DNA of 64,000 nt from NCBI RefSeq assembly GCF_003048775.2, contig NZ_CP049272.1, positions 1,302,001 to 1,366,000 on the forward strand. Reading direction: 5' to 3'. Both the position numbers and the translations under genes were made by a program. Every line of letters begins with the position of its first letter. Position 1 is the stretch's first letter. Shown here piece after piece: positions 55,239 to 64,000 of this stretch. Source of the stretch: Campylobacter concisus (GTDB taxonomy: Bacteria > Campylobacterota > Campylobacteria > Campylobacterales > Campylobacteraceae). The notes beneath the pieces were generated by a model. It saw only the letters and a program-made list of their open reading frames with translations, had not been told where the DNA came from and did not search any database.

Positions 55239-55337
55239 TTAAATAGTAGGGAATTTTTTTAACAAAATTGTGATACATGCAAATAGAAAAATAGCACATT
55301 TAAAAATAAATGCCGTTCTCATCCTGAGAAGCTTCAT
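55239..55337 (-). CDS. Small membrane peptide ORF, 32 residues
   Basis: A short ORF missed by length cutoffs. A perfect AAGGAG lies 6 nt before the ATG at 55337-55335, and a TAAAAT -10 box lies upstream at 55365-55370 (minus strand). The product begins MKLLRMRTAF, then a hydrophobic stretch (about 14-26, CAIFLFACITILL) with two cysteines, and ends in a basic tail (KKFPTI). It would be a single-span membrane peptide. It lies 156 nt upstream of the chemoreceptor and may be in its 5' leader. No family recognised. Confidence 0.5.
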   Translation of the reverse strand: MKLLRMRTAFIFKCAIFLFACITILLKKFPTI

Positions 55338-55424
55338 TTTTTTCTCCTTGAAAATAATTAAGTCATTTTATTAATTTTACTTTTAAAAAGATGTTAAATT
55401 TTAAAAATTAGAAAAAAGTGAGTT

Positions 55425-55453
55425 TTTGCAGAGAATTCCTGCTTCTCTGCAAA
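55425..55453 (-). terminator. Terminator after the binding lipoprotein gene
   Basis: Perfect 10-bp stem TTTGCAGAGA / TCTCTGCAAA with a 9-nt loop, 14 nt past the stop of the ABC operon. It separates that operon from the small peptide ORF and chemoreceptor. The rest of the 385-base gap is AT-rich. Confidence 0.75.
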
Positions 55454-55467
55454 TTTTGTATTTAGAT

Positions 55468-56241
55468 TTATTTCTTTAATCCATATTTATCTAGCATTTT
55501 GTCAAATTCGCCAGATTTTTGTAGCTCATCGATCGCTGCGTCTATCTTTTTGATAAGCTCAGTGTGTTTGCCTTTATCAAACGCCATCGCAAATCCTTCC
55601 GTACCATCAGGAACTCTTAAAAATTCTTCCAAATCTGGATTTTGTTTTAAATATTCAACTCCTATCGGACTATCAGTTAGCACAACATCGATTTTACCAG
55701 CGTTTAGTGACATGATGGCAGCTGCTACATTTTCAGCAGGTATCGACTTAGTAGTTATGCTTTTGGCTGCTTCTTCTTGAAGTGTGCCAACTTGAGCTGA
55801 AATTTTCTTATCTTTAAGATTGTCTTTATTTACATCTGAGCCTTTTTTTCGGATAAATAAATTCTCTGAAAAATAATATGGCTTGGTAAAATCAACCGAT
55901 TTTCTTCTCTCATCAGTTGCGCTCATTCCGCTTATAGCAATATCGATTTTACCGGTTTTTAATGCTGATATCAGTCCATCAAAGCTCATATTTGCAACAT
56001 CAAATTTTATCCCAGTTTTTTTGGTGATCTCATTTAATAAATCTATCTCAAAGCCAACAATTTTATTGTTTTCATCAAGATATTCAAAAGGTGGATAATC
56101 AGCGCTCGAGCCAACTTTATAAACTACATTTTTACTAGCTCCTTCGGCATTATTTACTGCATTTTTTTTATTAGCATCATCGCCACAACCTAGTAAAAAT
56201 AAAACCAAGCTTGCCATCAAAAATTTTAAAATTTTACTCAT
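55468..56241 (-). CDS. Amino-acid ABC transporter binding lipoprotein
   Basis: A 257-residue SBP_bac_3 binding protein. The signal peptide ends in the lipobox LLGC (C19), so it is lipid-anchored. Segments DYPPFEYLDENNKIVGFEID and SGMSATDERRKSVDFTKPYY are typical of polar or basic amino-acid binders. It is the third gene of permease-ATPase-binding protein, 11 nt after the ATPase. The ligand cannot be fixed from sequence. Confidence 0.92.
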   Translation of the reverse strand: MSKILKFLMASLVLFLLGCGDDANKKNAVNNAEGASKNVVYKVGSSADYPPFEYLDENNKIVGFEIDLLNEITKKTGIKFDVANMSFDGLISALKTGKIDIAISGMSATDERRKSVDFTKPYYFSENLFIRKKGSDVNKDNLKDKKISAQVGTLQEEAAKSITTKSIPAENVAAAIMSLNAGKIDVVLTDSPIGVEYLKQNPDLEEFLRVPDGTEGFAMAFDKGKHTELIKKIDAAIDELQKSGEFDKMLDKYGLKK

Positions 56242-56252
56242 TTTTTACTCCT

Positions 56253-56981
56253 TTAATGATTTAAAATTTTGCCTAAAAACTCTTTTAAACGCTCATGTTG
56301 CGGATTTGTAAAGACATTTTTCGGTGTGTCATCAACTGCGATTTTGCCTTTATCCATAAAGAAAATTCTATTTGCCACATTTCTTGCAAAGCCCATCTCA
56401 TGGGTCACCACAAGCATCGTTATGCCCTTTGCAGCAACATCTTTCATAATATCAAGTACCTCTCCGATCATCTCAGGATCAAGCGCACTTGTCGGTTCAT
56501 CAAAAAGTATCACTTCTGGCTCCATCGCTAGGCTTCTAGCGATCGCGATACGTTGCTTCTGCCCGCCTGAGAGTTTGTGCGGATAGGCAAATTTCTTATC
56601 GCTTAGCCCAACACTTTTTAGCAACTCATCGGCTCTTTTTTCTGCACTTGCTTTATCTAAAATTCCCGCTTTTACCGGAGCTAGAGTTAAATTTTGCAAG
56701 ACGTTTTTATTTGCAAAAAGATTAAAGTGCTGAAAAACCATACTCACTTTTTGGCGAATTTTATTTATATCTGATTTTTTATCTAAAATATCTTCGCCAT
56801 TTATCTTGATGTGCCCGCTATCTGGCTCCTCAAGGCGGTTTATGCAGCGTAAAAATGTACTTTTTCCACCACCACTTGGACCAATTATCGCTATAACTTC
56901 ACCTTTTTTTATATCTACACTAATATCATTTAAAACTCGCAAATCGCCATAACTTTTGTTTAAATTTTTAATCTCAATCAT
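56253..56981 (-). CDS. Polar amino-acid ABC transporter ATPase, GlnQ-like
   Basis: A 242-residue ATPase. Walker A is GPSGGGKST (about 34-42), the Q-loop segment is VSMVFQHFNLF, the signature is LSGGQKQR, Walker B is VILFDEPTSALDPE and the H-loop is VVTHEM. The pattern is that of GlnQ/HisP-type importers. It overlaps the permease by 8 nt. Confidence 0.95.
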   Translation of the reverse strand: MIEIKNLNKSYGDLRVLNDISVDIKKGEVIAIIGPSGGGKSTFLRCINRLEEPDSGHIKINGEDILDKKSDINKIRQKVSMVFQHFNLFANKNVLQNLTLAPVKAGILDKASAEKRADELLKSVGLSDKKFAYPHKLSGGQKQRIAIARSLAMEPEVILFDEPTSALDPEMIGEVLDIMKDVAAKGITMLVVTHEMGFARNVANRIFFMDKGKIAVDDTPKNVFTNPQHERLKEFLGKILNH

Positions 56982-57684
56982 GGCGATTTAATCTCCTCTC
57001 AAGTAGTTTTGTCAAAAGTGTAAAAAATTTAACACTTACATAATAGACAATGCCTGTAAAAATGACTGGCTCCGGGCTATAAAAGACCGCTTGCAAGCTC
57101 TTACTTTGCATCGTGATATCAACTACACTTATATAGCCCACGACCGATGTCTCTTTAAAAAGTGATATAAACTCATTTGCAAGAGCTGGCAAGATATTTT
57201 TTGTAGCTTGTGGGAAAACTATCTCGCGCATCGAAACATAGTAGTTTAGTCCCATCGCACGAGCCGCTTCCATTTGTCCTTTATCAACGCTGTTTATGCC
57301 ACTTCGCACGATCTCGGCCACATAAGCAGAGCTATTTAGTCCAAGTGCGATGAGAGCTACATAAAAGTTATCACTCCATGTTGCAAAAATGACAACTGAA
57401 AATATTAAAAGTTGAAGTATTACAGGTGTTCCACGTAAGATATCGATATATTCATCGATTATAAAATTTAAGACTTTAATATTTAAAAATTTAATAAACG
57501 CCAAGGTAAATCCAAGTGTTATACCTATGACAATACCGCCTATAGTAAGCCCTAAAGTCACTCCATAACTTTTGATATAAGCGATCTCTTGAGCCTCACT
57601 AAGATCTCTTGGATAGAAAAAATATGCTCCAAGTGAGACGATAATTATAAAAAATAGAAATTTAGCTAAATTTTGAGCCTTCAA
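56974..57684 (-). CDS. Polar amino-acid ABC transporter permease
   Basis: A 236-residue permease of the HisM/GlnP family with five to six helices and the EAA loop (MEAARAMGLNYYVSMREIV). YIDILRGTPVILQLLI is the usual entry motif. It is the first gene of the importer operon, so the single permease probably forms a homodimer. Confidence 0.93.
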   Translation of the reverse strand: MKAQNLAKFLFFIIIVSLGAYFFYPRDLSEAQEIAYIKSYGVTLGLTIGGIVIGITLGFTLAFIKFLNIKVLNFIIDEYIDILRGTPVILQLLIFSVVIFATWSDNFYVALIALGLNSSAYVAEIVRSGINSVDKGQMEAARAMGLNYYVSMREIVFPQATKNILPALANEFISLFKETSVVGYISVVDITMQSKSLQAVFYSPEPVIFTGIVYYVSVKFFTLLTKLLERRLNRHD

Positions 57685-57834
57685 CTTCGTCCTTCTCTTT
57701 AAAATATGGCTTTAAATAATACGAAAAAATTTATATCATTTTGCTTAAAAGTGTTTAAGGATCGGCACTGAATGTTGTAATTTAAAAAAATTTATATTAA
57801 CATAAGCCATTTATCTTAATTTGAAAGGAAATTT

Positions 57835-59322
57835 ATGAGCTTTGGGTCTTATTTAGCCATCGCCATCTATTTTGGCTTTTTGCTCTTTATCGGACGATAT
57901 TTCTACGATAAAAACGCAAGTATGAACGAGTATCTGCTAGATAACCGTCGAATGGGTCCAGTAGTTACTGCACTTAGTGCTGGTGCTTCTGATATGAGTG
58001 GTTGGATGCTACTTGGCGTGCCCGGAGCCTTATACGCAACTGGTATAGCAAATGTGTGGATGATAATTGGTCTTATCATTGGAGCTTACTGCAACTATCT
58101 ATTTTTAGCAAAGAGGCTTAGAATTTATACTGAAGTTGCGAGTGATAGCATCACAATACCAGACTTTTTAGAAAATCGCTTTAAAGATAGGACTAAAATT
58201 TTAAGAATCATCTCTGGTCTTATCATTTTAATCTTTTTCACACTTTATGTAAGTAGCGGCATCATCGCTGGTGGAAAGACATTTGAGAGCTTTTTTGGTT
58301 TAAAATTTGCCTACGGAGCGATCTTTACACTTGTTATTGTGGTCTTTTACACATTTTTTGGTGGATTTAAAGCAGTTAGTATAACTGACGCATTTCAGGG
58401 GCTTTTGATGTTTTGTGTCCTAGTCTCGATCCCAGTCGTGGCATATCTAAATTTAGACTTGCCAAGCGATACAAATTTACTAAAAGAGATAAGCAAGCTT
58501 GATGCAAACCACCTAAATCCATTTAGAGATCAAACTTTTTGGGGAATTTTAGGACTTATGGCTTGGGGATTTGGCTATTTTGGTCAGCCACACATCATTG
58601 TTAGATTTATGGCGATACGCGATTCAAAAGAGCTTGCTAAAGCAAGAAGGATCGGCATTGGTTGGATGAGTATTGGGTTGCTTGGTGCGATTATGAGCGG
58701 ACTTATTGGCTTTGTCTACTTTAGTCAAAGAGGCGGGCTTAACGATCCTGAAACGGTGTTTTTAAAGCTTGGTGAGCTACTTTTCCCACCATTTTTTATA
58801 GGCATTATCATCTCAGCTGTGCTTTCAGCGATAATGAGTACTATCTCAAGTCAGCTTTTAGTTACATCTAGCTCGGTAACAAAGGACTTTATCTTTGCAT
58901 TCTATAAAAAAGAGATTAGTCAAAATACACAAACAGCGATCAGTCGCTATGCTGTCGTAGTAGTGGCCATAGTTGCTACTATACTTGCCTTTATCTCGAC
59001 AGATAATGTTCTAAACGTCGTTGGCAACGCTTGGGCTGGATTTGGTGCGAGCTTTGGACCGGTACTACTTTTTAGCCTTTACTGGAAGCGCATGAGCGCA
59101 CTTGGAGCATTAGCTGGTATGATAGCTGGAGGTGCGACCGTAATATTTTGGATCACGTCAGGGCTAAACGCTTATGTTTATGAAATTTTACCTGGCATCA
59201 TAGCGTCTTGCATAGCGATCATTAGCGTAAGTATCTGGGGCGATGCGATAAATAAAATGACGAGCGAACCTCACGAGCAAGTTATAAAAGATGAATTTGA
59301 AAAGATGAAAACAAGGCTTTAA
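57835..59322 (+). CDS. putP: Sodium/proline symporter
   Basis: A 495-residue SSS-family carrier with about 13 helices. The Na+-binding and PutP segments ALSAGASDMSGWMLLGVPGA and FGYFGQPHIIVRFMAIRD are intact, and the protein ends in a short acidic tail. It takes up proline as carbon and nitrogen source. No putA is nearby. A GAAAGGAAA SD sequence precedes the ATG. Confidence 0.93.
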   Translation: MSFGSYLAIAIYFGFLLFIGRYFYDKNASMNEYLLDNRRMGPVVTALSAGASDMSGWMLLGVPGALYATGIANVWMIIGLIIGAYCNYLFLAKRLRIYTEVASDSITIPDFLENRFKDRTKILRIISGLIILIFFTLYVSSGIIAGGKTFESFFGLKFAYGAIFTLVIVVFYTFFGGFKAVSITDAFQGLLMFCVLVSIPVVAYLNLDLPSDTNLLKEISKLDANHLNPFRDQTFWGILGLMAWGFGYFGQPHIIVRFMAIRDSKELAKARRIGIGWMSIGLLGAIMSGLIGFVYFSQRGGLNDPETVFLKLGELLFPPFFIGIIISAVLSAIMSTISSQLLVTSSSVTKDFIFAFYKKEISQNTQTAISRYAVVVVAIVATILAFISTDNVLNVVGNAWAGFGASFGPVLLFSLYWKRMSALGALAGMIAGGATVIFWITSGLNAYVYEILPGIIASCIAIISVSIWGDAINKMTSEPHEQVIKDEFEKMKTRL

Positions 59323-59335
59323 GCCTTATCTTATA

Positions 59336-59368
59336 AGAAATTCCTAGTATCTTGTGCTAGGAATTTCT
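59336..59368. terminator. Terminator between putP and mnmC
   Basis: Perfect 12-bp stem AGAAATTCCTAG / CTAGGAATTTCT with a 9-nt loop, between converging genes. It can serve both. Confidence 0.75.
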
Positions 59369-59380
59369 GCTAATTTTCTC

Positions 59381-61249
59381 TTAAAATTTTAATCCCTTTT
59401 TTAGTTTTCTTATCAAAAATCTAGCTGGATGAAGCTCATGAAATAGCGATCTTTCTATGCAAAGTGGGCGAGCAAGCACAAGATCCATTATCAAATTTGC
59501 TCCAAGTATCGCTGTGCCAAGGCCACGTGAGCCGTGAGCAAAATTTACAAAGACATTTTTTTCGTAGCTTGCTTTTGGATTGTTATCTTTATTTTTGCTC
59601 CAAAATAGCCCTTTGTAGTTTTGTTTATAAAATTCCTCATCATGCAAAGCACCAATTATCGGAAATCTATCTCCACTATAGCTTCTATATCCCACACGTG
59701 AGCTGATAATTGTTGCTTTTTTGATATCAAAAAACTCGCTTACATCGCTTAAATTTTTAGCATTATCCTCAACTTTAGCCGTATCGCAAATTTCATTTCT
59801 GGCATAAGTTGCACCGATAACTTGTACGCCTTTGACGGCTGGGCAGATATAGCCTTTTGCACTTAGTGGCAGGGCATTTTTTAGCACTGGTTTTAGGTGC
59901 GTGACTTGACCTCGGACACTGCTTATTTGCATGTCGTAGCCATTAAAAATTTCACTACTCTTGCTACCAGTACAAAAGACCAAAATATCAGTTTCTAAAT
60001 TTTTACCGTTTTTAAAATTAACACTGATTTTGCCGTTTTGTAGATGCGCCCTGATCTCATACTCGTGATTTAATAAAATTTCAAAACTGCCTGATAAAAA
60101 TTTACAAATTTCTCTTGGTCTAGCGTATGCGCCATCTTTTATAAATATGCCAGGATATGGTTTTAAGTTCTCATCGAATTTAAAAATATCCTCTGCATTT
60201 TGATCCTGCCATGAGGCGTACCTTTTAACGAGCTCATCATCAAATGCGTAGTCGATGCAGCCGTTAAATTTGATAAGGCTTTTTGGCAAAGTTGCCTTGT
60301 AAAATCTCACTGCTTGCAAAAATGCGTTTAAATGCATGCGGCCTAAATTTACCCCAGGCTTCGTAACTAATGGCATCAAAGCACCACAGTGATTGCCTGA
60401 GCCATTTGTAGCCACTTCACCCTTTGCCTCGGCGATCACCACTTTAAAGCCATTTTTGGCTAGCTCGCCAGCTGTTGCAAGTCCAGCCACTCCTGCTCCT
60501 ATGATGAGCGCTGTTTTGCCTTTTACGCTAGAGGCTGGCTCGCATCTCGCAAACCAAGCATCTTTTAAATTTTTATCTTTTTTCTCTAGCACGGCGCTAC
60601 TCATCTGGCGTTTTCTAGCGTATCCCTCTTTTAGGCTTAGCAAAAAGCCAGCACCCTTTAGCCCGTCTTTTACTATTTTTGCACACGAGTAGGTTCTAGC
60701 AATCGTGCCAACCTTGCTTAGTCTTGCGATCTGCCTAAAAATTTCTTCGCTCCAGATCGAGCCATTTTTACTTGGAGCAAAGCCGTCTAGAAACCAGATG
60801 TCAGCGCTAAAATCAAGCTCAGGTAAAATTTCTTTAGCCTCGCCGTAGCAAAGATCAAGTGTGATATTTGGACCAAAATTTATGCGGTGTATGCCCTCAA
60901 TAAGAGGTGGATAGAGCGAAACTAGCTTTTTGGCATAAGCTTTAAAAATGCCTAAATTTTCATAAATTTTTAAAAGATCATCTTTTTTAATAGGGGTTTT
61001 TTCGATGCTAACAAAGTGAAGTTTTTTAGAACTATTTTTAAATTTCTTAAAAAGTGTGAAGAAATTTAGCCCGGCACCAAATCCTGTCTCAGCGATGACG
61101 AAGCTATCTTTACTCTGCCAAATTTCATCAAGTGCGCTTGCAAAGACAAATTCACTCTCAAGCCAAGGTTTGTCGGTATTAAAATAGATATCGCCAAACT
61201 CCTCATTAAATGGAATTTGCCCTTTAAAGCTTAAATTTGCATTTTTCAT
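59381..61249 (-). CDS. mnmC: Bifunctional tRNA mnm5s2U34 biosynthesis protein MnmC
   Basis: MnmC finishes the wobble modification mnm5(s2)U34 in tRNAs such as Lys and Glu. The N-terminal methyltransferase half (about 1-225) has the SAM loop AETGFGAGLNFFTLF. The C-terminal FAD oxidase half starts near 245 with ALIIGAGVAGLATAGELAKN and has GSGNHCGALMPLVTKPG. 622 residues is close to the full fused length. It overlaps amiC by 4 nt and ends the tyrS-NMO-amiC-mnmC unit. Confidence 0.93.
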   Translation of the reverse strand: MKNANLSFKGQIPFNEEFGDIYFNTDKPWLESEFVFASALDEIWQSKDSFVIAETGFGAGLNFFTLFKKFKNSSKKLHFVSIEKTPIKKDDLLKIYENLGIFKAYAKKLVSLYPPLIEGIHRINFGPNITLDLCYGEAKEILPELDFSADIWFLDGFAPSKNGSIWSEEIFRQIARLSKVGTIARTYSCAKIVKDGLKGAGFLLSLKEGYARKRQMSSAVLEKKDKNLKDAWFARCEPASSVKGKTALIIGAGVAGLATAGELAKNGFKVVIAEAKGEVATNGSGNHCGALMPLVTKPGVNLGRMHLNAFLQAVRFYKATLPKSLIKFNGCIDYAFDDELVKRYASWQDQNAEDIFKFDENLKPYPGIFIKDGAYARPREICKFLSGSFEILLNHEYEIRAHLQNGKISVNFKNGKNLETDILVFCTGSKSSEIFNGYDMQISSVRGQVTHLKPVLKNALPLSAKGYICPAVKGVQVIGATYARNEICDTAKVEDNAKNLSDVSEFFDIKKATIISSRVGYRSYSGDRFPIIGALHDEEFYKQNYKGLFWSKNKDNNPKASYEKNVFVNFAHGSRGLGTAILGANLIMDLVLARPLCIERSLFHELHPARFLIRKLKKGLKF

Positions 61250-62688
61250 CTATTTTTTGCAAAATATCCGTCAATGCCGTTTGCAATGCCATTTGCAAGA
61301 GCGTTTTGATAGGCATCATTAAAGAGCTTTTCACCCTCGACTGGATGCGTGATATAGCCGATCTCAACAAGAACTGCTGGCATAAGAGCGCCTACAAGCA
61401 CCCAAAACGGTGCCTCTCTCACACTGCCATCACTTGCAGCATAGACCTTTCTAGCACTTGCTAAAATTTCTTTTTGGATATCGATGCCAAGCTTGTTTGA
61501 CGCGATGATCTTCTCGCGGTTTAGCACGTTTAGAAACGTCTGCTGTGAAAAGTAATTCATCTCTTCGATATCTGATTTGTTCTCAAGCGCGGCCGCGTTT
61601 TTACTACGTTCACTTCTTGCAGGCGATAAGAAAAATGTCTCAATGCCGTGCATGCTCTTTGCCTTTGTGGCATTTGGAGCGGCATTTGCGTGAATGGAAA
61701 CAAATAGATCAGCCATCTTATCATTTGCAAATTTTGTTCTTGTTCTTAAATTTATAAAGACATCGGTTGACCTGGTAAAAAAGACCTTGTAGCCACGCGC
61801 TTTTAGTATGTCGCCAAGCTTTTTGGCTACACCTAAAACGGCTGTTTTTTCTTGCAGTTTGCCATTTACCGCGCCAGGGTCTGTGCCGCCATGACCCGGA
61901 TCGATGACGATCGTTTTGTTGCGTGAAAATTTACCAGTCGCAACTGGTGGCAAAGGTGCTGTCACTGGCTCACTTTGTGCAGGCTGCGGCTTTAAATTTG
62001 GCTCAGGCTCTTTGTGTGGCACTTCTTCATTTTTATTTTTAGTTTTATGAAGTGGTGCTTTTACATTTTCGTTTGAGATAAAATTTTGAGCGCTGATTAC
62101 AAGCAGATCGCCTGTCGCATTTGCTTTTATAGTCTTTTGGACCTTATCAGAAAAAATAACTCTAACAGTATTTTTATCATACTGCGAGATGTGAATGTAA
62201 TCAGATATAAAATTTTTATAAGTTAGCGGATTACCATTTAATCTACCATCGATATCCATAATGTTTTTATATGTATTTTGTTGCTTTAAAAAGGATGTTT
62301 TTAGTTTTGCAGTATCGATTTTTGTATTAAACTTAAGTACTAAAGTGTCATTTACCTTGGTTGCACTAAGCAGCGTCAAAGTAGCAGTACTAGGCGTACT
62401 GGCGCTCTTTATGCCATTTAGTGCATTTAGATCTTTTATATACCCACTTGAATCAAAACCAAGCGATTTCGAGCTGGTTATGAGTCTTGTGAGCGCTTGT
62501 CTTTTTATATTTTTATCGTTTTTTATGATCGCGTCGACATAGATGTCTTTTATATCGTTGTGAAATTTGATCTTTGCACTTCTGCTTGAGCTAGCAAAAT
62601 TTTTATCAAATTTTGCAAATATCTCTGAATTTGTTGCAGCAAAAAGAAAATTACAAACAATAAAAAAGAGTATTATCGCTCGTTTCAT
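61246..62688 (-). CDS. N-acetylmuramoyl-L-alanine amidase
   Basis: A 480-residue secreted Amidase_3 (AmiA/B/C type) that cleaves the murein stem peptide during daughter-cell separation. A signal peptide is at 1-18. A beta-rich N-terminal region (about 100-200) may be AMIN-like and is followed by a Pro/Lys-rich linker. The zinc amidase domain (about 260-478) shows VIDPGHGGTDPGAV, a Glu in LQEKTAVLG, FVSIHANAAPN and the C-terminal Glu in VLVEIGYITH. It overlaps its neighbours by 4 nt each. Confidence 0.93.
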   Translation of the reverse strand: MKRAIILFFIVCNFLFAATNSEIFAKFDKNFASSSRSAKIKFHNDIKDIYVDAIIKNDKNIKRQALTRLITSSKSLGFDSSGYIKDLNALNGIKSASTPSTATLTLLSATKVNDTLVLKFNTKIDTAKLKTSFLKQQNTYKNIMDIDGRLNGNPLTYKNFISDYIHISQYDKNTVRVIFSDKVQKTIKANATGDLLVISAQNFISNENVKAPLHKTKNKNEEVPHKEPEPNLKPQPAQSEPVTAPLPPVATGKFSRNKTIVIDPGHGGTDPGAVNGKLQEKTAVLGVAKKLGDILKARGYKVFFTRSTDVFINLRTRTKFANDKMADLFVSIHANAAPNATKAKSMHGIETFFLSPARSERSKNAAALENKSDIEEMNYFSQQTFLNVLNREKIIASNKLGIDIQKEILASARKVYAASDGSVREAPFWVLVGALMPAVLVEIGYITHPVEGEKLFNDAYQNALANGIANGIDGYFAKNR

Positions 62689-63776
62689 TCACCATGTACC
62701 AGCTTGTGCATTAGCTCTTTTACGCTTATTAGCTCTTTTAGTTTATATCCGTTTGCTCCAGTGAAAAATAACCCAGTCTCTTTTTTGCCGCTAAATGAGT
62801 CAAATAGCCTATCAGCGATGCAATATCCAACCTCTTTAGCTCCTTTGCCCCTTTGACAAGGGCTCACACAGTTGCTTATACACTGGATCTTTGGTCCCAT
62901 CCTTTTTTCTACCAAATTTATCAAATTTGTTCTAATCCCACGAGCCGGATAGCCAACTGGGCTTTTTATAAGCTCAATGTCTTTTTCCTCGGCTGCTAGT
63001 ATCACTTCTTTAAAGCCAATATCCGCGTCACACTCATGAGTGCCGATGAAGCGTGTACCCATCTGAACGCCGTCTGCGCCTAGCGATATTGCTTTTTCGA
63101 TATCATTTTTATCCCAAATTCCACCGGCTGCGATGAGCGGAAAGTCGCCCCACTCTTTTATCTCGGCCTTTACTTGTGGAATTAGATTAAATAGCGAAAA
63201 CTCAGGATCAAGGCACTGCTCGTAAGTAAAGCCCTGATGTCCGCCGCTTAGTGGTCCTTCAAGCACGACAGCATCTGGTAAGCGGTCATATCTTTGTAGC
63301 CAACGTTTACAGATGATCTTTAGTGCTTTTGCACTTGAGATAATAGGAACTAGTGCAACCTCTTTAAAATTTTGTGTAAATTCTGGCAAATTCGTAGGTA
63401 GTCCAGCACCTGATACGATGATATTTATACCGGCTTCACAAGCGTCTTTTACCACTCTTGCGTAATCATTTGCAGCATACATTATATTTACGCCAAGTGG
63501 CAAATCTCCACAAATTTTTCGTGCATTCTCAATAATTGCTCTAAGACCTCTTGTTGAGTAGAAATTCTCACTTCCAAATGGCTTTGCATTTAGCTCTTTG
63601 TTTATAAATTTACGATTTTCATAATATCCTGTGCCAACTGAGCTGATTATTCCAAGACCGCCTTCTAGGCTGACATTGCCAGCTAGTTTGTCCCAGCTGA
63701 TACCAAGTCCCATGCCGCCTTGAAATATCGGATACTTTATCTCATATTTTCCTATTTTTAATGGCTTTAACTCCAT
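62685..63776 (-). CDS. Nitronate monooxygenase / FabK-like flavoprotein
   Basis: A 363-residue FMN-dependent TIM-barrel protein of the 2-nitropropane dioxygenase superfamily. YPIFQGGMGLGISWDKLAG is the N-terminal signature, GPLSGGHQGF has the conserved His, and ADGVQMGTRFIGTHEC is the phosphate-binding end. The family includes nitronate monooxygenases and FabK enoyl-ACP reductases. A short cysteine pattern (CISNCVSPC) near 307-315 is unusual. It starts directly after the tyrS stop. The substrate is not certain. Confidence 0.85.
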   Translation of the reverse strand: MELKPLKIGKYEIKYPIFQGGMGLGISWDKLAGNVSLEGGLGIISSVGTGYYENRKFINKELNAKPFGSENFYSTRGLRAIIENARKICGDLPLGVNIMYAANDYARVVKDACEAGINIIVSGAGLPTNLPEFTQNFKEVALVPIISSAKALKIICKRWLQRYDRLPDAVVLEGPLSGGHQGFTYEQCLDPEFSLFNLIPQVKAEIKEWGDFPLIAAGGIWDKNDIEKAISLGADGVQMGTRFIGTHECDADIGFKEVILAAEEKDIELIKSPVGYPARGIRTNLINLVEKRMGPKIQCISNCVSPCQRGKGAKEVGYCIADRLFDSFSGKKETGLFFTGANGYKLKELISVKELMHKLVHGE

Positions 63777-64000
63777 CTATTCAACCTTTACTTTTGCAAA
63801 TTTACGCTTACCGACTTGCAAGATATATTCACCTGCTTCTAATTTTAATTGCTCATCACTAATCTTTTCTTGATTAATGCTAACTGCATTTGCCTTTATG
63901 TCGCGTCTTGCTTGAGAATTTGACTCACTTAGCTCACACTGCGATAAAGCTTCCACTATCCACGCTGGTGCTTTTAGGCTAAATTCTTTTATATCAGTTG
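63777..64000 (-). CDS. tyrS: Tyrosyl-tRNA synthetase, C-terminal part
   Basis: The last 73 codons of a minus-strand gene cut by the right edge. They read as the C-terminal S4 RNA-binding domain of TyrS: KEFSLKAPAWIVEAL, SESNSQARRDIKANAVSIN, EYILQVGKRKFAKVKVE. The TAG stop at 63779-63777 touches the ATG of the flavoprotein. The same order, tyrS then this flavoprotein then amidase, occurs in C. jejuni as I recall. Confidence 0.88.
   Translation of the reverse strand, partial: TDIKEFSLKAPAWIVEALSQCELSESNSQARRDIKANAVSINQEKISDEQLKLEAGEYILQVGKRKFAKVKVE

Overview
The window is low-GC, gene-dense chromosomal DNA from an epsilonproteobacterium, almost certainly a Campylobacter, and most like the non-thermophilic C. 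concisus group. The evidence is a tmRNA whose tag reads ANNVNFAPAYAKAA (one residue from the C. jejuni tag as I recall it), Campylobacter gene order (ilvC/HDOD-rnr-holA, rpsF-ssb-rpsR, cdsA-dxr-pgp1-tsaD, the paired dynamin-like GTPases, tyrS-NMO-amiC), a Wolinella-type frdCAB operon, and -10 boxes that mostly lack a -35. The species call is an inference. I see no rRNA operon, CRISPR array, prophage, integrase or insertion sequence.

Layout. 1-6.5 kb: a membrane-anchored protein cut by the left edge, ilvC, an HDOD protein with rnr and holA, and the rpsF-ssb-rpsR operon. 6.5-7.4 kb: a gene-free stretch, a perfect-consensus promoter and four tRNA genes (Lys, Glu-like, Val, Asp). 7.7-10.4 kb: ribBA with a degenerate second half, panB, an Hpt-like protein and tmRNA. 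10.5-16.9 kb, minus strand: a lone sensor-domain protein, a HIT protein, an AI-2E family permease, a multi-zinc-ribbon protein, ruvB and a two-component system. 17-24 kb, minus strand: a psrABC/phsABC-type sulfur reductase, a Dcu dicarboxylate transporter and aspA. 24.8-29 kb: a YbiT-like ABC-F protein, a DUF1287 protein, pgi and galU. 29-34 kb: a YigZ protein, lgt and fumarate reductase frdCAB. 34-35.4 kb: a small membrane ORF and a frameshifted Mrr-type restriction gene. 35.7-41 kb: cdsA-dxr-NCS2 permease-pgp1-tsaD. 41-45 kb: the dynamin-like pair. 45-52 kb: a TorA/BisC-like molybdoenzyme, small proteins, a degenerate tandem repeat and an M16 protease. 52-59 kb: two paralogous amino-acid binding proteins around a chemoreceptor, an ABC permease and ATPase, and putP. 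59-64 kb: mnmC, amiC, a nitronate-monooxygenase-like gene and the end of tyrS.

The metabolic theme is anaerobic respiration on organic acids and amino acids. AspA makes fumarate from aspartate, the Dcu carrier exchanges dicarboxylates and FrdCAB reduces fumarate with menaquinol, while two molybdoenzymes offer sulfur compounds or S-/N-oxides as other acceptors. Proline and polar amino acids are imported by PutP and the ABC system.

The points most worth a second look are an unannotated 32-residue membrane peptide ORF upstream of the chemoreceptor, a five-unit degenerate tandem repeat with a 12-bp hairpin at one unit junction, a tRNA-Glu-like gene with an abnormal anticodon loop, GC mosaicism inside frdA and frdB, and the broken mrr gene. 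I found no clear new multi-gene defence or mobile system.
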